Part shown: piece after piece, positions 1 through 11,961 of the stretch | Position numbering within the stretch: the stretch's first letter is position 1 | How the letters are laid out: every line of letters begins with the position of its first letter | DNA from: Plasmopara viticola | Taxonomy: Eukaryota; Oomycota; Peronosporomycetes; Peronosporales; Peronosporaceae | Direction of reading: 5' to 3' | Assembly: GCA_001695595.3 (NCBI GenBank) | Contig: MBPM02000065.1 | Span: 124,001 to 188,000 of the forward strand | DNA: 64,000 bases | Program-made: the position numbers and the translations under genes | The notes under the pieces: generated by a model | The model's input: only the letters and a program-made list of their open reading frames with translations | Told to the model about the DNA's origin: nothing | Database searches by the model: none

Positions 1-2306
1 GACAGGGCTTAGCCCCAAAGAAATCGGTTATCATTAAGACGAATTGAGCGTTAAAGTCTGGCTTGCTAGTGATTGGGGTACCTTGAAGGGGCTTAGTAAA
101 GCATAAGTTGTCCTTGTCGACTCAGGGCGTCGAACAAATATGTTCGACACTCCAAACAACCGAAGGGTATCAGTCACATGCTAACGCTCTACAAGTAGAT
201 CGTTGCGGCATTTCCACTATTTTTGGCGCTAAAAAGAAGGGTCATTGTATGATAGTAATAGATATAAATCTCTCCAACTCCAATAGCGTCTGGCGCTATT
301 TAGTCGTAGCCTCGGACACGAGATATGACTTATGGCATGGCTGGAATACCACAAAGCGTACGTGGACTGAATGTCGAAAACCTACACGCCATCCGCTCTG
401 AACCCAGCGGTGAGTGATAGATTTTTTCTGCCTAGAATCAGAAAAGTTACTTGCGTGGACACTGGACAAAGCGGTTAGCGTGCCGAACATTAATGGTCTT
501 GAGGACAAGAGTCCGGAGCTTGGAGTGAAGCCAAAGCCATTGTGCAATACTTGTAAGAAACCACACTCATTGGTTATTGGTTTAGCTGGAGTAGTGCAAA
601 CTGATGACGGAATAGTGAGCTTCTACTGCTCCACGTGGAGTGGTGCACTCTACACTGAGATGAGTGTAAAAGGCAGCACTTGCTGCATGTCACGGACGTC
701 GTGATTGGCTTTAAGTCAAGACATTTAAGGTGAGTCCTTATCAATGCGCGTGTATTAACACATTGTGAAATGAGCAATGCGCGTATAGAACGTCGATTGC
801 TGCACGTCATGCAAAATTAGGCATAAGCTAGCACGACTTTTACAATACACTTGAAGTGGCAAATTGCCCATTCATCAACGCTTGTCCTACTCCTCTGCGC
901 TCAATTTGAAACACCTGTTGTGACAGTTGAGCATTAAGAGGTAGATTCGGTCGAACCTAATTGCGTGTGCATATCCAGGTACACCAACGTGGTCGTGGAA
1001 ATAAGTGAATGAAGCTCGCCCGCACGTATCATAGATAGCTATGGGTTAATACATCGCTAAAGCTGTTGCAGGATCCTGTTGCAAGAGCAGCAAGATGGAA
1101 ACTCTATGGCAAAAGAGGCTTAGCAAACTTAAAACTCTTCGAAGTCAAAGTCGACGAGCCTCGGTACTAATCTCGGAAGTTGAGTTCACTAATGCAGTGC
1201 GAAAGAGGCTCCTATCGGCAAGTACTGAAGCAATTCGCCGTCCAGTGAGATGTCTACTCACTATCTTGCCAGCAAGCCCGGCATATAATTGAGGAGTGTA
1301 CAATCCGGTCATTGTAGAGCATGGCACCGAACACTCCTCGAGACTACAAAGCTCGTCGTGAGGTTTTCGGGAATTGAGCGGCTTGACTTGGCTTATAATA
1401 TGACGTTGTTCCAGCGGGACTTTACAGCGGATGTGTAGGTGCTTTTGGCCCCTTAACAAGTCTTACTCAAGCGTCATTGAAAGCCAAGACGCGTGCGCAT
1501 CTAAAATTACCCTTACTGCCAGCACAAACAAGGTAAATATCATTCAGTTTGGGCCCAACCTTGGGTACTCCCCGGCCATGTCACCGCCACGATACAATTA
1601 CATACATTTGTTAAATCTTCAGGGTGTTACAATACAAAATATGACCGCATTAAACGAAGTGCTTTGCACCTAAAGAATGAATTACAGTTTGTTTACGTTT
1701 GTTTACGTGATGGGCTGGAGACAACTCACCTCCAATATGCCTTGGCTTCAACATACTGCTGAGATATAGGTTGGAATCGTAAATATTAAGCGCGGGTTTG
1801 AAGTTACTCTTTTCAGCTGTCTAAAAACCGCGGGTTACGTAGAAAGGCTTTGTTGCATCTGATGTCAATTTGCAGTGGCCTTCAGATAATCTTGCGGGAG
1901 CCGATGAGCTCTACGAAGTGGAAGAACCACTTTACTTACAAAGCGGCTATGAAAGAACCTCTGCTTCATGTAGCAATCCACATGGAAGAGCTACTGGTCT
2001 TGTCAATGCACGGTGTTGGGATTGTTTCTGAGGGGTAAAACTGCGAATTTTACAAGGCGACCCCGGATCATGTAACTTATTGAGCAGACGGGTCACTTTT
2101 ACTTGAGCATTACTACTATTTCAGCTGCCGCGCTCCTTTGCGTATGACTTTAGGCTTCGTCGAGAAGTGGCTTACGGTCTAGTAAGCCCTAAGACTGGCT
2201 GGTTAATCAATTTTACACCTTGATAATCAGTTGATACTAAAGGCTTATGTGGTGGCACACAATTCTGATACAATTCGATCGAATTATGAGTGGGTTTTGA
2301 TTTTAA
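1..2306. other. gene-poor stretch, nothing recognised
   Basis: Only short open frames of up to about 100 codons are present, on both strands, and none resembles a family I know. The frames at 108-401 and 414-704 have an uneven Cys/Trp-rich composition that could be old Copia-type retroelement sequence, but no catalytic motif supports this. I see no RNA gene. Confidence 0.5.
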
Positions 2307-2628
2307 TGTATTGTAATGTATTACGTTATCGCGTTGCCAAGTTATGCACGTGCTAGGCTCAGTCTGGCTAGTCCACGGCATAGAGTGGTGTCCGCATACG
2401 TCGGGTCTCGTTCGGCGGGCAGTGCAGCCAGCACCGAGGTCGTGAGGGTCTTCCATTACTTTGTTTAGCTCCGACTTGGTAAGAGCCCAGGTGGCGCCCT
2501 GGTGCTGGAGACCGTCGCGTCGAGGGTGAGACTCGTTAGAGACCTGCAGATGCCCGAGAGCACCTGCCGAAGCGCGCGAGCATTTAGCCCCCGCGCTTGG
2601 AAGGAGGGCGTCACCCCAACTTTTCCGA
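2307..2628 (-). mobile_element. short LINE-derived retroelement, copy A
   Basis: About 320 bp almost identical to five other copies in the window. Read on the minus strand, it starts with a GGAAAAG-TTGGGG head and ends in an ATTACAT-type tail. It joins the head, a small middle block and the 3' end of the longer element at 24.7-25.9 kb, so it is an internally deleted, non-autonomous derivative. Both flanks share TTGATTTT, a possible short target-site duplication. It encodes no complete protein. Confidence 0.75.
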
Positions 2629-2634
2629 AGCTTG

Positions 2635-5600
2635 ATTTTGATATTAATTTTAATAGTAAAATTAGATTTACTTTTTCCGTATATTGCGTCCTTAAAACCA
2701 ATATTGCAACAAATTTTAGTAATTGATTTTTTCTAAAAATATTTTGAGGATTTAGCTTTGTTACCACAATTGAACACAAAGCAGCCGGATTGACAATTAA
2801 AAAAAGCCAAAGACTAAATGCCGATGCTTGTCAATTCATCAAAGAGAAAAGCGGGAAAGTAATTTGAACTATTAGCTCATGTAGGAGAATCAACAGCGAC
2901 AATATCACCAGCCAAACTCACCTTAGCAGCAATATCAAGCGCAAGGGCAGCGCTTCAGGGCATTATAGGACTCATGTGAGGGTAAAACGTTATTGATCTT
3001 AATTTCTCTTTGGTGTCCCCGTAAAGTTTTAGGTGCTTCGATAACATTTGAGAAAGGTAAATGGTGTATGCCGACCTTGTCGTTCCAGAACAAATAAAGT
3101 TTTTGCAACAATGTTCCCTTTTCTCAAATACCAAACTTCCCTTTATAGCATATTACAAATATACAACATTTGTTAAGATATAATAAAGATTTTTTTTAAT
3201 TCTTCTTTCATGTTACACAAAAACGAAGTGAGTGGAAACAAGCACATTAATGTGTTAACAAGCACATTAATGTGTTGCAAATTCTGATAATTTCATTTTA
3301 AAAAGCCGAGCTCAATCAAAAACTCAAGGGACCCACATGCTTTTCAGAAATACTCACGCTTTAAGAAAAAGTAGAATTTTAGGGCATCTTAGCTTGCTTG
3401 TATAAAAAGGTGAAAAGCTCATACATCAGTGTTGAGTGCAAACCCAACCATAAGAGAGCTTAACGATTTAAAAATGCGGCGACTCCGCGCACACATTTTC
3501 AAATAAAACTTTGAGCACACAATTGAGCTGTTTCATTCGAACGAGCATCCTCAGAAAGCATACTTTCAATGCAAAAATTTTTTACATGAAGAATGACAGC
3601 TATTTTTTTAATTGTTGAGGCAAACGGATGTATATTTCGTTTTCTTATAGTTGCAAGATCAGAACAGACCACAAAGGGTTAAGAATCTAAAGATGAAATT
3701 AGGACATTACCAGTGCATATCGGAGTCAAGAGATACGTTGTCTTGAGCGAAGAAGTGACGTTTGGCAGCCCTTAATTGCCAGGGCTTTGAATGAGACCAC
3801 TCGCGTACGACTGTCCTCAACGAGTTGCAGCAACGCGCAGCCGATGGGATAGTATAAAAATGTCGCAAACGACGTTTAACAGCTTGTTCATGTCTAAGCT
3901 GAAGCAAGTACCTGGTGAAGGACGTCTTTGTCAAATGATTTCCTTGTGATTGCTCTCTCAGCATCCTTTCAGTAGAACACGCACAGGCTTTCTGAGATCC
4001 GCATAACATTAAAATTAATGGTTGGCCAGGCTACACCACCACACCAACCTTTATTGCAAGCGTGGCATACGCAAAACCAAAAATCCTTTCACTTACTCGA
4101 GGTCTAAGTGAGCATCTTGGCTGCATACAAAGCAGCTGAGTACTCTGATTTCCTCTGCTGCAAAGTCACAATTGTTGGTGTTGGACACAAATGTTTCTAC
4201 TTCTAATACGTCTAAGCAAAGGGTAGCTTAGATGGGAAGGCGTTCCAATCTACTGATCTCTTCCAGAGCAGCTATGTACTTATAACGTCAAAAATGTTTG
4301 GTCGACAGGCCGTAATGGTCGAACCTTTTGTGCGATGAGATACTAAAACGTCGCTGGGACGCTAGATAAATTTGTGGCATCAGTTATAGCTCTATAATAT
4401 GCCAATAGAAGTAATTATCGTAAAGCGACTCCCTTGTCTGGATTTGATCATAGTAACCTACAGATCCAGAACGGGTACCTGAACGCACTGTTATACAACA
4501 CGAGTCTCATTGAGACGAAGTCCAATTGCACTATCTAATTTTTGGAAGCATGAGCTAGTCACAGTTTTCTGGCACAAAGACGCGGTGGAGAGCGCAGCCT
4601 CTCGCACTATATCATTCTTTGTACACCACGTCGAATTTTTTTTCAATAAACAATGCACCAAATCTTAGGATCATTAAAGCTTAGGTATAACGTACGCACG
4701 CTGCCTCAAAAGCTGACCCAAGATACCTTGATTCAGGCGGAGCATGAATTTAAATTCTTAATGGGACATCAAGGATATTCTTGAATTATTTGCTTTCAGC
4801 TGTACATGCAGTCTTTGGGGTTCGGCCTTTGAGAGAGACTCAATTTATATTGCACCTACTGTGACACAACGACACGTTAGACTGTCAGAAATCCCTTTAA
4901 GTGATATTTATGCTAGTTACAAAGGTATTTGTGTTATTAGAAGGGGGTCTCGCATCGCTTCCTCACTTCATGCCAGCAAAGCTTTCTCACCCGTTCTTAA
5001 TGGTATTTTGTTATCCTCCGGTGGTCCTTTCCGTTTTGCGGACCCAATTTACTCGCTTGTGAAACTAAAAAATCCGCAACCGGTGCTTTTGGTTGATTGC
5101 TTGTAAATCATGTTACCCAAGTTTAGCTTATTATCATTTGCGTTGGAGCCGCTAGTGGAACTTGATCACCTGTTTAAGAAGGCAAATACATCGACACGTC
5201 TATTTCAGAAAATACATTAGTACTTCGATACATCTCATATTTATTTTTAATGTATACGTGCGCACGGCAAAGGTGCCGTGCGCACAATAGGGCCGGCAAC
5301 ATGACAAGCCAAAGCCCTATTATACGTAATCAGTCAGATGACTCCTCTGGAAAAGCCCAGATGTGTTCATGATCAAGTTATTCTGATTTTTGCTAAGGAC
5401 AATAATAATGTGCAGTCAAAAATCTTAAATATAGAACCGGGTGTAATATGATCATGTAAACATCTAAAATTGGCCATTTAACGTAATTCGGCTTGTTTCT
5501 GTTGCTCCCTTCAAGAGCAACAGGCAGCATAGTTTAGCTTACCACCATTGTTTGCCGACGTGCAAACTTTCTTGCCACATTAAAGCTTACACGACTTAAT

Positions 5601-6590
5601 CGGGAATTACAGACTTGCACTCTTGTGTGCAGCCAGCAATCTAGCGCTTCAAGCTCCTCCTTTGAGAGCTATCAACCTCATAAAGGCTAAGCTGTCAGCA
5701 ATTACACACCAATCATGAAAACTATGGTAGAACGTTTTGCACTTTATGAGGACGCGGCTTCTGCCAGCAAACGTATAAAGCTTTCTTGAGGGAGACAAAG
5801 GTATTTACGGGCCAGGCACTGATCGTGTGCATTTGTTTACGACAACCAAAGCATCAACTTTTACTATGCTCAGGAACGCATAAACCCATAGAGGCTAGAC
5901 TTTAGTCAGCGTATTCATCAACCCTTCCTCCGATAGGAGAAAACTGCCTATCCACGGTAGCGAGTCTACCTACGGCTGAACTTTTTAAAAGTAGAGCAAA
6001 TAATTGCCTCGTCCATCGGTGCTGCCTGGTATTCAGCAAGGTGCGTGCAAAACTGGTCCAGTTTTAAGCCTTTAATAAGCGCAGGCACGTTGACTTGTAA
6101 CATAATAACATATCCATAAACTTCACGACTTCCTGCTTACAGGCGATAAAGCGTGGACCCTTACGAAACCGAAGCACACAGGAAGGAACGTTGCCCTTAG
6201 ATCCATCTTCCGATCTACTCAGGACGCAAAGTACCGGGTAAAGTCAAATACCTTTCCCAGGTGTGAGAGTGGGGAACCTAATTATCCGCCGCCTGAGTGG
6301 CTACGATGTAATATGAATTGATAGCTGCATTTTTAAGTTAAGAAGGAAAACGCCAGAGCGCGTATGCATGTATTTGGCCAATTTTTGATGAGTGGAGTGC
6401 AAAGGTTTCACTAAAGTCAATTGGGTAGTCGACATATTCAATTCTTAGCGATTGCCCCGGCAATATGACCTATAACGCGTGCATCCACTGGTACAAAGAT
6501 CGTATCTTTCTCTAGCATTTACAAAGGCGAGCGAGCGCACATCGTGAGGCGGCAATATCTCCGGTGTTTTAATGATCTTAAGCGCAGGAA
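2635..6590. other. gene-poor stretch with a short tandem repeat
   Basis: I find no supportable gene. A 19-bp unit (acaagcacattaatgtgtt) is repeated in tandem near 3238-3276. The open frames at 3707-4009 (-) and 4861-5106 (+) are short and unrecognised. Base composition is AT-rich, typical of oomycete intergenic DNA. Confidence 0.45.
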
Positions 6591-6601
6591 TTACAGGGGT
6601 A

Positions 6602-6917
6602 TTGTATTGTATTACGTTATCGCGTTGCCAAGTTATGCACGTGCTAGGCTCAGTCTGGCTAGTCCACGGCATAGAGTGGTGTCTGTACACGTCGGGTCTC
6701 GTTCGGCGGGCAGTGCAGCCAGCACCGAGGTCGTGAGGGTCTTCCATTATTTTGTTAAGCTCTGACTTGGTAAGAGCCCAGGTGGCGCCCGGTGCTGGAG
6801 ACCGTCGCGTCGTGGGTGAGACTCGTTAGAGACCTGCAGATGCCCGAGAGCACCTGCCCGAAGCGCGCGGGCATTTAGCCCCCGCGTTGGAAGGAGGTCG
6901 TCACCCCAACCTTTTCC
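6602..6917 (-). mobile_element. short LINE-derived retroelement, copy B
   Basis: Same mosaic and same internal junctions as copy A. The 11-bp sequence ttacaggggta lies on both sides (6591-6601 and 6923-6933). I read this as a target-site duplication, the mark of target-primed retrotransposition. Confidence 0.8.
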
Positions 6918-7047
6918 TAGACTTACAGGGGTAGTTCCTATATTTACAGTAAATGAGCAGCAAGCGGATCATAAGCTATAAAGTTGTTAATTGACAACAT
7001 TGCGTTGATAGGCGGTGGTTTCGCTTATTTTTATGTCGAAAACCCCA

Positions 7048-7108
7048 AATGTCACGTATCTTAATCAACAATAATTTTGTTAATGTCACGTATCTTAATC
7101 AACAATAA
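7048..7108. repeat. 27-bp direct repeat, two copies
   Basis: The sequence aatgtcacgtatcttaatc plus eight further bases occurs at 7048-7074 and again at 7082-7108, with a 7-bp spacer. No function is apparent. It lies just upstream of the 3' end of the ribokinase gene. Confidence 0.85.
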
Positions 7109-7168
7109 CTTTCTCACGTCCGCGATATCATTGCCAAATTAGATTGTCTTTAACTATCGCGTTGCAAG

Positions 7169-7288
7169 CAGGAGGCCGAAAGGTATTCGGTTAAACCCAT
7201 CTATGTGGCCTTGAGGAAGTTTGTTGATCGCATTGGTCGGCAAAAGGACGGCGACGTTGTTGCGAGTCACGACAACGTCTCAGATTAA
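7169..7288 (+). CDS. possible 3'-terminal exon of an unidentified gene
   Basis: A 39-codon open stretch ends in TAA. It is rich in charged residues and looks coding (QEAERYSVKPIYVALRKF, then DRIGRQKDGD). It follows a plausible splice acceptor (gttgcaag). No upstream exon could be linked and the family is not recognised. It could be the last exon of a gene decaying in the flanking repeat-rich DNA. It is convergent with ribokinase. Confidence 0.25.
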   Translation, partial: QEAERYSVKPIYVALRKFVDRIGRQKDGDVVASHDNVSD

Positions 7289-7397
7289 TAAATTTTAGCT
7301 CTAAAGATTTGCAATCAGTACCAATAGAGCACCCTTTATTGTAAAGAAACCTTGTGGGATAAGTAGAGACGAAAATAAAGAAAATTAAATAAGCTTC

Positions 7398-8369
7398 CTA
7401 TTCGTCATACTCTTTAAGGAATGCTACAACCTCGTCATCGGTCGGCAAGCTAGTGAGTGCACCAGCACGCTTCACGCACAAAGCGCTGGCAGCAGCAGCC
7501 CGAGTCATACACTCTTGCACTTGCCGACCTTCAGCAAGCGCAACGGCAAAGGCGCCACGAAAGCAGTCGCCGGCCCCTGTCGTGTCGACAACATTTTTTA
7601 CCTTAAAACATTTCTGGTGCACGACTTTTGAGTCATCAACGGGTACCAGCACGGAGCCATCCGAGCCCAGCGTGACCAATACATTCTTTGCGCCTTGTCC
7701 TTGCAGAAACCGCGCAGCAGCAATGGCGTCATCAATACTGTTTACCTCACGCTTAGTCAACCGTGCCAGTTCTGTCTCGTTAGGACACACGTACGTTAAA
7801 AGCGGTAGCAGATCAGCCGAAATTGAGATGTCATCACCCCCTGTGTCCCACATGACAGGGATGTTTGCCTTTGCGGCCGTCTTAGCCACGAGTGCATTAA
7901 TGTGCTCAGGGATCTCACACTGCAGCAAAATGATTGCTGCTGATTTGATAGCATTTGTTAAAGCGGTTGGAAGGTTAGCAGGCCACGCGCGATTGGCGCC
8001 ACCTACGATGACGATGGAGTTGTCACCGTCCGGGTAGACAAAAACGATTGCTTGACCCGATGAGCAGACTGAGTGATTTGCCAGCGTTGTATCTACGCCA
8101 GCACCTTCCAAAGCGTTTTTAAGCGCCTCCCCGTGCGCGTCATTACCAAATTGACCCGCAAACTTCACGCACAGTGTCGGGTGATTAACGCCGATGATCT
8201 TGGCGGCTGCCGCTGCTTGATTGCTACCCTTACCGCCTGGAAAAAAAATGCCTGTATCTGCCTTGGATGCGGATAGCGTCTCGCCACGGACGGGTAGGCG
8301 GCTGATTTCTACGACGATGTCGGCATTCACCGAACCAACAACTAAAATGTGCTTGCGAGTCTGCGTCAT
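7398..8369 (-). CDS. ribokinase
   Basis: PfkB-family carbohydrate kinase that phosphorylates D-ribose to ribose 5-phosphate with ATP, probably in the cytosol. The 323-residue intronless frame has the usual family length. The N-terminal substrate signature GGKGSNQ is at residues 45-51. The second PfkB signature, DTTGAGDCFRGA, is at 262-273 and includes the catalytic Asp268 and the anion hole. The ATG at 8369 is chosen because LVVGSVNADIVVE follows directly, as in the family. The gene is divergent from the CENP-X gene, with 82 bp between start codons, so the two probably share a bidirectional promoter. No damage is seen. Confidence 0.93.
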   Translation of the reverse strand: MTQTRKHILVVGSVNADIVVEISRLPVRGETLSASKADTGIFFPGGKGSNQAAAAAKIIGVNHPTLCVKFAGQFGNDAHGEALKNALEGAGVDTTLANHSVCSSGQAIVFVYPDGDNSIVIVGGANRAWPANLPTALTNAIKSAAIILLQCEIPEHINALVAKTAAKANIPVMWDTGGDDISISADLLPLLTYVCPNETELARLTKREVNSIDDAIAAARFLQGQGAKNVLVTLGSDGSVLVPVDDSKVVHQKCFKVKNVVDTTGAGDCFRGAFAVALAEGRQVQECMTRAAAASALCVKRAGALTSLPTDDEVVAFLKEYDE

Positions 8370-8451
8370 AACGAGATCAATGATTAATTATGTAAGGCAT
8401 ATGTATCAGGTGTAGTGGTATCAAACTAGTATCAGCTATCGCATTAAGTTG
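8370..8451. promoter_or_regulatory. bidirectional promoter between ribokinase and CENP-X
   Basis: Only 82 bp separate the two divergent start codons, so both core promoters must lie here or inside the genes. I cannot identify individual elements with confidence. The assignment rests on gene layout. Confidence 0.5.
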
Positions 8452-8778
8452 ATGGCGCCGCCAACTTTTAAGCAAGCGCTCGTGGAAGAGCTCTTTCAAT
8501 CTGCGTGGGCGTCTAATGCGGCCATTGCGGCTGAAAGAGTGGTTGCCAATAGCAGCGAGGAGGAGGAGCTGATCGACTCTGCTCCATCAATCAGTGCGGC
8601 GGCTGCACAGGTGCGCAAGATCCATGCGGATGCCGTAACGCTCAGCGCCGAAATGTTGCGGCTTTTTGTTATCGAAGCCTGTCGCCGCTCGCAGATGGAA
8701 GCCATGGTGGACGACAGCGAGCAGGTAGAGCCGCAACATGTGGAGCAAATCCTAGCACAATTGCTACTAGACTTCTAA
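8452..8778 (+). CDS. centromere protein X / MHF2-like histone-fold protein
   Basis: A 108-residue intronless protein of the CENP-X (MHF2, STRA13) family. In other eukaryotes CENP-X pairs with CENP-S, binds DNA at kinetochores and supports the FANCM repair pathway. Visible features are an N-terminal helix starting TFKQALVEELF, an acidic linker (SSEEEELID), and a histone-fold core with VTLSAEMLRLFVIEACRRS and a C-terminal EPQHVEQILAQLLLDF. The final Leu-rich stretch is typical of the family. The ATG at 8452 is preferred over the TTG at 8449. The stop codon overlaps the stop of the opposing FHA gene (8775-8777). Family assignment is by pattern; MHF1 is the nearest alternative, but the length and C-terminus favour CENP-X. 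Confidence 0.8.
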   Translation: MAPPTFKQALVEELFQSAWASNAAIAAERVVANSSEEEELIDSAPSISAAAAQVRKIHADAVTLSAEMLRLFVIEACRRSQMEAMVDDSEQVEPQHVEQILAQLLLDF

Positions 8779-11744
8779 GCGCGTGCTGCTGGTTTCGTTA
8801 GTCCAAGTCGTTGAAACTGCAAAAGCATTGTTGAGAGATGGGTTTGCTGGCGCTGGAAAAATGCGTTGGCTAAGAAGGTGCTATGCTGAAGACGGTCGGG
8901 ATCGAGCGAGATGCCGGTCACATTCGAAACCGCTGCAAGTTTTGCTAATGAGTGGTGAAGCTGCTGAAGGCGCGTGAGGCGCTGAAGGAGAGAAGAAAGA
9001 CTCTTTAATAAAGCTAAAAGGCATAAGGGAATGACAAAAAGTTTACCTGCTGCATCATGTCGTACAGGTAACGACAATTAGGAGAGAGCTCCAAGTCAGA
9101 CTTTTTAGCGGGATTTTGATTTGAAAAGGCTGTGGGATCTTCAATATACGACGTAACAAGACAGAGACACTCGTTGGCGTTGTGTATTTTCTGTTGTATT
9201 GTGGAGTCGACAAGAAACTGGAGGGAAACAATCAAGTGAGATCAAAAAGACAATTGTGCTTACTATCAGAGATACAAACCTGGGCAGCACCATAGCGTGC
9301 ACCGTAAACATCATCATCAGCACTTTGTAGTAGCTTTTCGAGTTGATCACTAGCTTGTGCAATCCGTTCATCGCACTATTGAACAAAGGACATAGGCTCA
9401 AAAAGTGAGAAAACAGCAAACCTAGAGTGTGGAAGGCAAGTGCAAATACGGCACTGACGTAAGCTATTGCTTTTTCAAGAAAGCTGCGAAGATCTTGCTC
9501 CAATTTCGTTTGACATGTGGCCTTGATATAATGTATTGTCAGCCAGCTATTATCGCAAACATTGAAGCATTCGTTGACGCCTACTAACCTTCCGGATCAC
9601 TTCTGTGTGTTGCTGTCGCTTTAGTTGCTCTAGCTCTCGATCTTTATTTGTTATGACAAGCATGAGTTTCTGGAGTTGATTTGCATGACTTTCCTTCACA
9701 ATTGACAGCGATTCGTCATGCTGGCATGTTAAATGAGCAATGATCTGTTGAATTTGCTCCTCGGTCTGTTTTTTTTCGTTCGTGATACTTTTCAAAATCA
9801 ATGCAGTCTCAGTCCACTTTGTCCAAGCCCGTCGAGCTTGTTTTAAAAGGATACAAAGTAACACTTTTCGCAGGATGTGTTGCTGCTTCTTGTGCCATTC
9901 CGCTGTCTTTCGCCACCTTCGCATGACCTGTCTGAGCAATGGCTGTACAATTTGTCGACTGTAGTGACGGTCCGACATTCGATTGGTAAAAACGTCGAGC
10001 TTTTGCTGCTTTAAACATTGAGCTTCGGGCGACTGATTGCGGGTCAAAAAAGTTTGAAAGAATTGTCGCCACCGTTGAAAGGCTTTAAGTTTCTCCTTCA
10101 TTACCTTTTTGATGGCCAGTCCTCGTAATAAAATTGATCGCCGTTTTGCTAAAAAGTACCAATTACGAAAAGCTACCCACCACTCTCGAAGGAGTCGATG
10201 CTGAGATCGCTGCTGAAATGCTTTCAATCGACGAGTCATTGCTTGGCTACGTAAAATCGCAAATGCTCGCCAGCGAAGAAAAGATTGGTCACGACGCAGC
10301 TGTCCGAGCGCCGCGCGTACTTGTGCAAGCTGTTGAGATTTGCACTGTCGGTTTTGGCTCTGGATCTGAAGACCTCGCTTCCATCGCACAAATATGCTTT
10401 TCACAATCATGTTCGTCTTGCTTTGGCTGGTCTGGCCAGCATTTGTTTCGGCCATAGGGTTTGCCGCTTTTTGCCGTTCTGTACTAGTCGGGCGACAATG
10501 TGAGCGGGTTAAATTGTTGACTCCTAGCTCCATCGCCTTCGACATGAAGTTGCGAGTTACTGGCACTTTGTACGATTGGTGCGGACTGTTAGAAAGATGT
10601 TGCGATTGAGAAAAATCACACTCTACTTCTCTCTCTGGTGAGTAGTCCGGAAGTTCATTTTCCTCTCCGCGTACTTCTTGCTCTGAGTTCTCTGTCTGGA
10701 TCGAGACTGAAAAGTCTACAGGGTTTATTGAGGATCTCAAGTTGCTCGTTTCCTTCTGCATCATATCTGGCAGCTCATCTGTACCCTCTATTTCACTCCC
10801 TTCTTCATCAGTGGCAACACTAATGTCTTCAACTGGCGGCAAAATGCTGCAGCAGCCTGTAGAATAAGTCGTTTTGGCTAATCCATGCGACTTTCTCGTT
10901 CTTACACTCTTCGCAGATGGCGATAAGTAGCTCTCTTGGAACTGAATGTCCCCGTTTAGGACCTGCACAAGAAATAAAACTCAGCGGCACATCAAATGTC
11001 CTAACCCATTCAACTTACATCATTGACTTCCCGAATTCGCTGAGAAAGCCGTAACTTTTCCACTTCAGCCACATTACGCTGCTCTCTTGACTGCCGCATA
11101 TCTAAACCACCACATTGACTGGTATTTACGATAGAAGACTGCCTACTTCGGCGTTGTTTAAGTTTGCGCTCGACATAGTCGCTAAGCAGTGAGTCGGTTG
11201 ATGCCTCTGACAAGTATTTGCTTAGCTGGTGTGAGGTGGAGTCAGTAGACAAACATACGCTAGTGCGATGCTGGATAGAAGGAGAACCTGGTGTGTCAAG
11301 ATTAAAGTGTTTGCGATCGCTGCACAAAGAATCTACCGTTTGCTGATTAGCACGCTTTTCGCCAGTCCGGCTAGCAGAACACTGGTCTATTTCCTCTTCT
11401 TTTAATGAACGCTGTGTAATCGCCGACTTTTGGGATTGCGGTGTGATTTCAAAAACAAAGTTGTTATACGGGTTCCCAAAGGCCAAACGATCTCCGTGCA
11501 CAATAAAAGCTCCTTCTTGACGCAATACGACGTCGTTGACGTAGCAGATTCCATCCTTAGTTGCACAAAGTGGAATTACCTTCGCGGACGCCTTGTTTGT
11601 TGCTAAGTCAAGCAGAGCATGTAATTCCAAGACGTCGTCACCAGAGATCACCAAGTCGCACGTCGACACCCCAGAGCCGATTAAAGTTTTCGAGCTGCAC
11701 AGCTCATAACAGCTGTTATTCTTCAGCGACCGCAAGAACGGCAT
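8775..11744 (-). CDS. FHA-domain, SFI1-repeat, coiled-coil protein (six exons)
   Basis: Model: exons 11744-11019, 10962-9589, 9521-9459, 9375-9280, 9217-9047 and 9002-8775, all joined in phase 0, giving 885 residues. The introns are 44-83 nt with GT-AG ends. Residues about 1-100 form an FHA phosphothreonine-binding domain (start TLIGSG, then LHALLDL and LAFGNPYNNFVFEI). The centre (within exon 2) carries repeated Trp-rich helices such as FVRWKRG, FLRWRAF, LREWWVAF, FQRWRQFF and MRRWRK, spaced like the centrin-binding repeats of SFI1. Exon 2 ends in coiled coil, and helical segments follow. I infer a centrosome, basal-body or spindle-pole protein that binds phosphorylated partners and centrin. 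The orthologue is not identified. The 44-nt last intron and the exon 3 donor are the weakest points of the model. Confidence 0.7.
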
Positions 11745-11961
11745 AGCATGCGACTTTTGGTCTGCAACTGGTGACTGTTCGCTAACATGATCGTCGATTT
11801 TACAGAATTCAAGCGAGTTTCGACAAAGTAAAGAGACTTAACAACACGGTAAAAGACCCTTTCATATGCTTGTCCATTTAACGATAGCGAAAGTTGTGGT
11901 CGCAGACCTGAACTTCCGTTCCCCCTCATTACTTTCAGCGTTACCCGCCGCTACAACTTAC

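Noticed and set aside
108..704. Copia-type protease/integrase remnant
   Set aside because: Only a weak resemblance (a Cys-x-x-Cys and scattered words); no catalytic motif could be placed.
7453..8037. Long plus-strand open frame of 194 codons
   Set aside because: It is antisense to the ribokinase gene, whose motifs are unambiguous; the frame is a shadow of codon bias.
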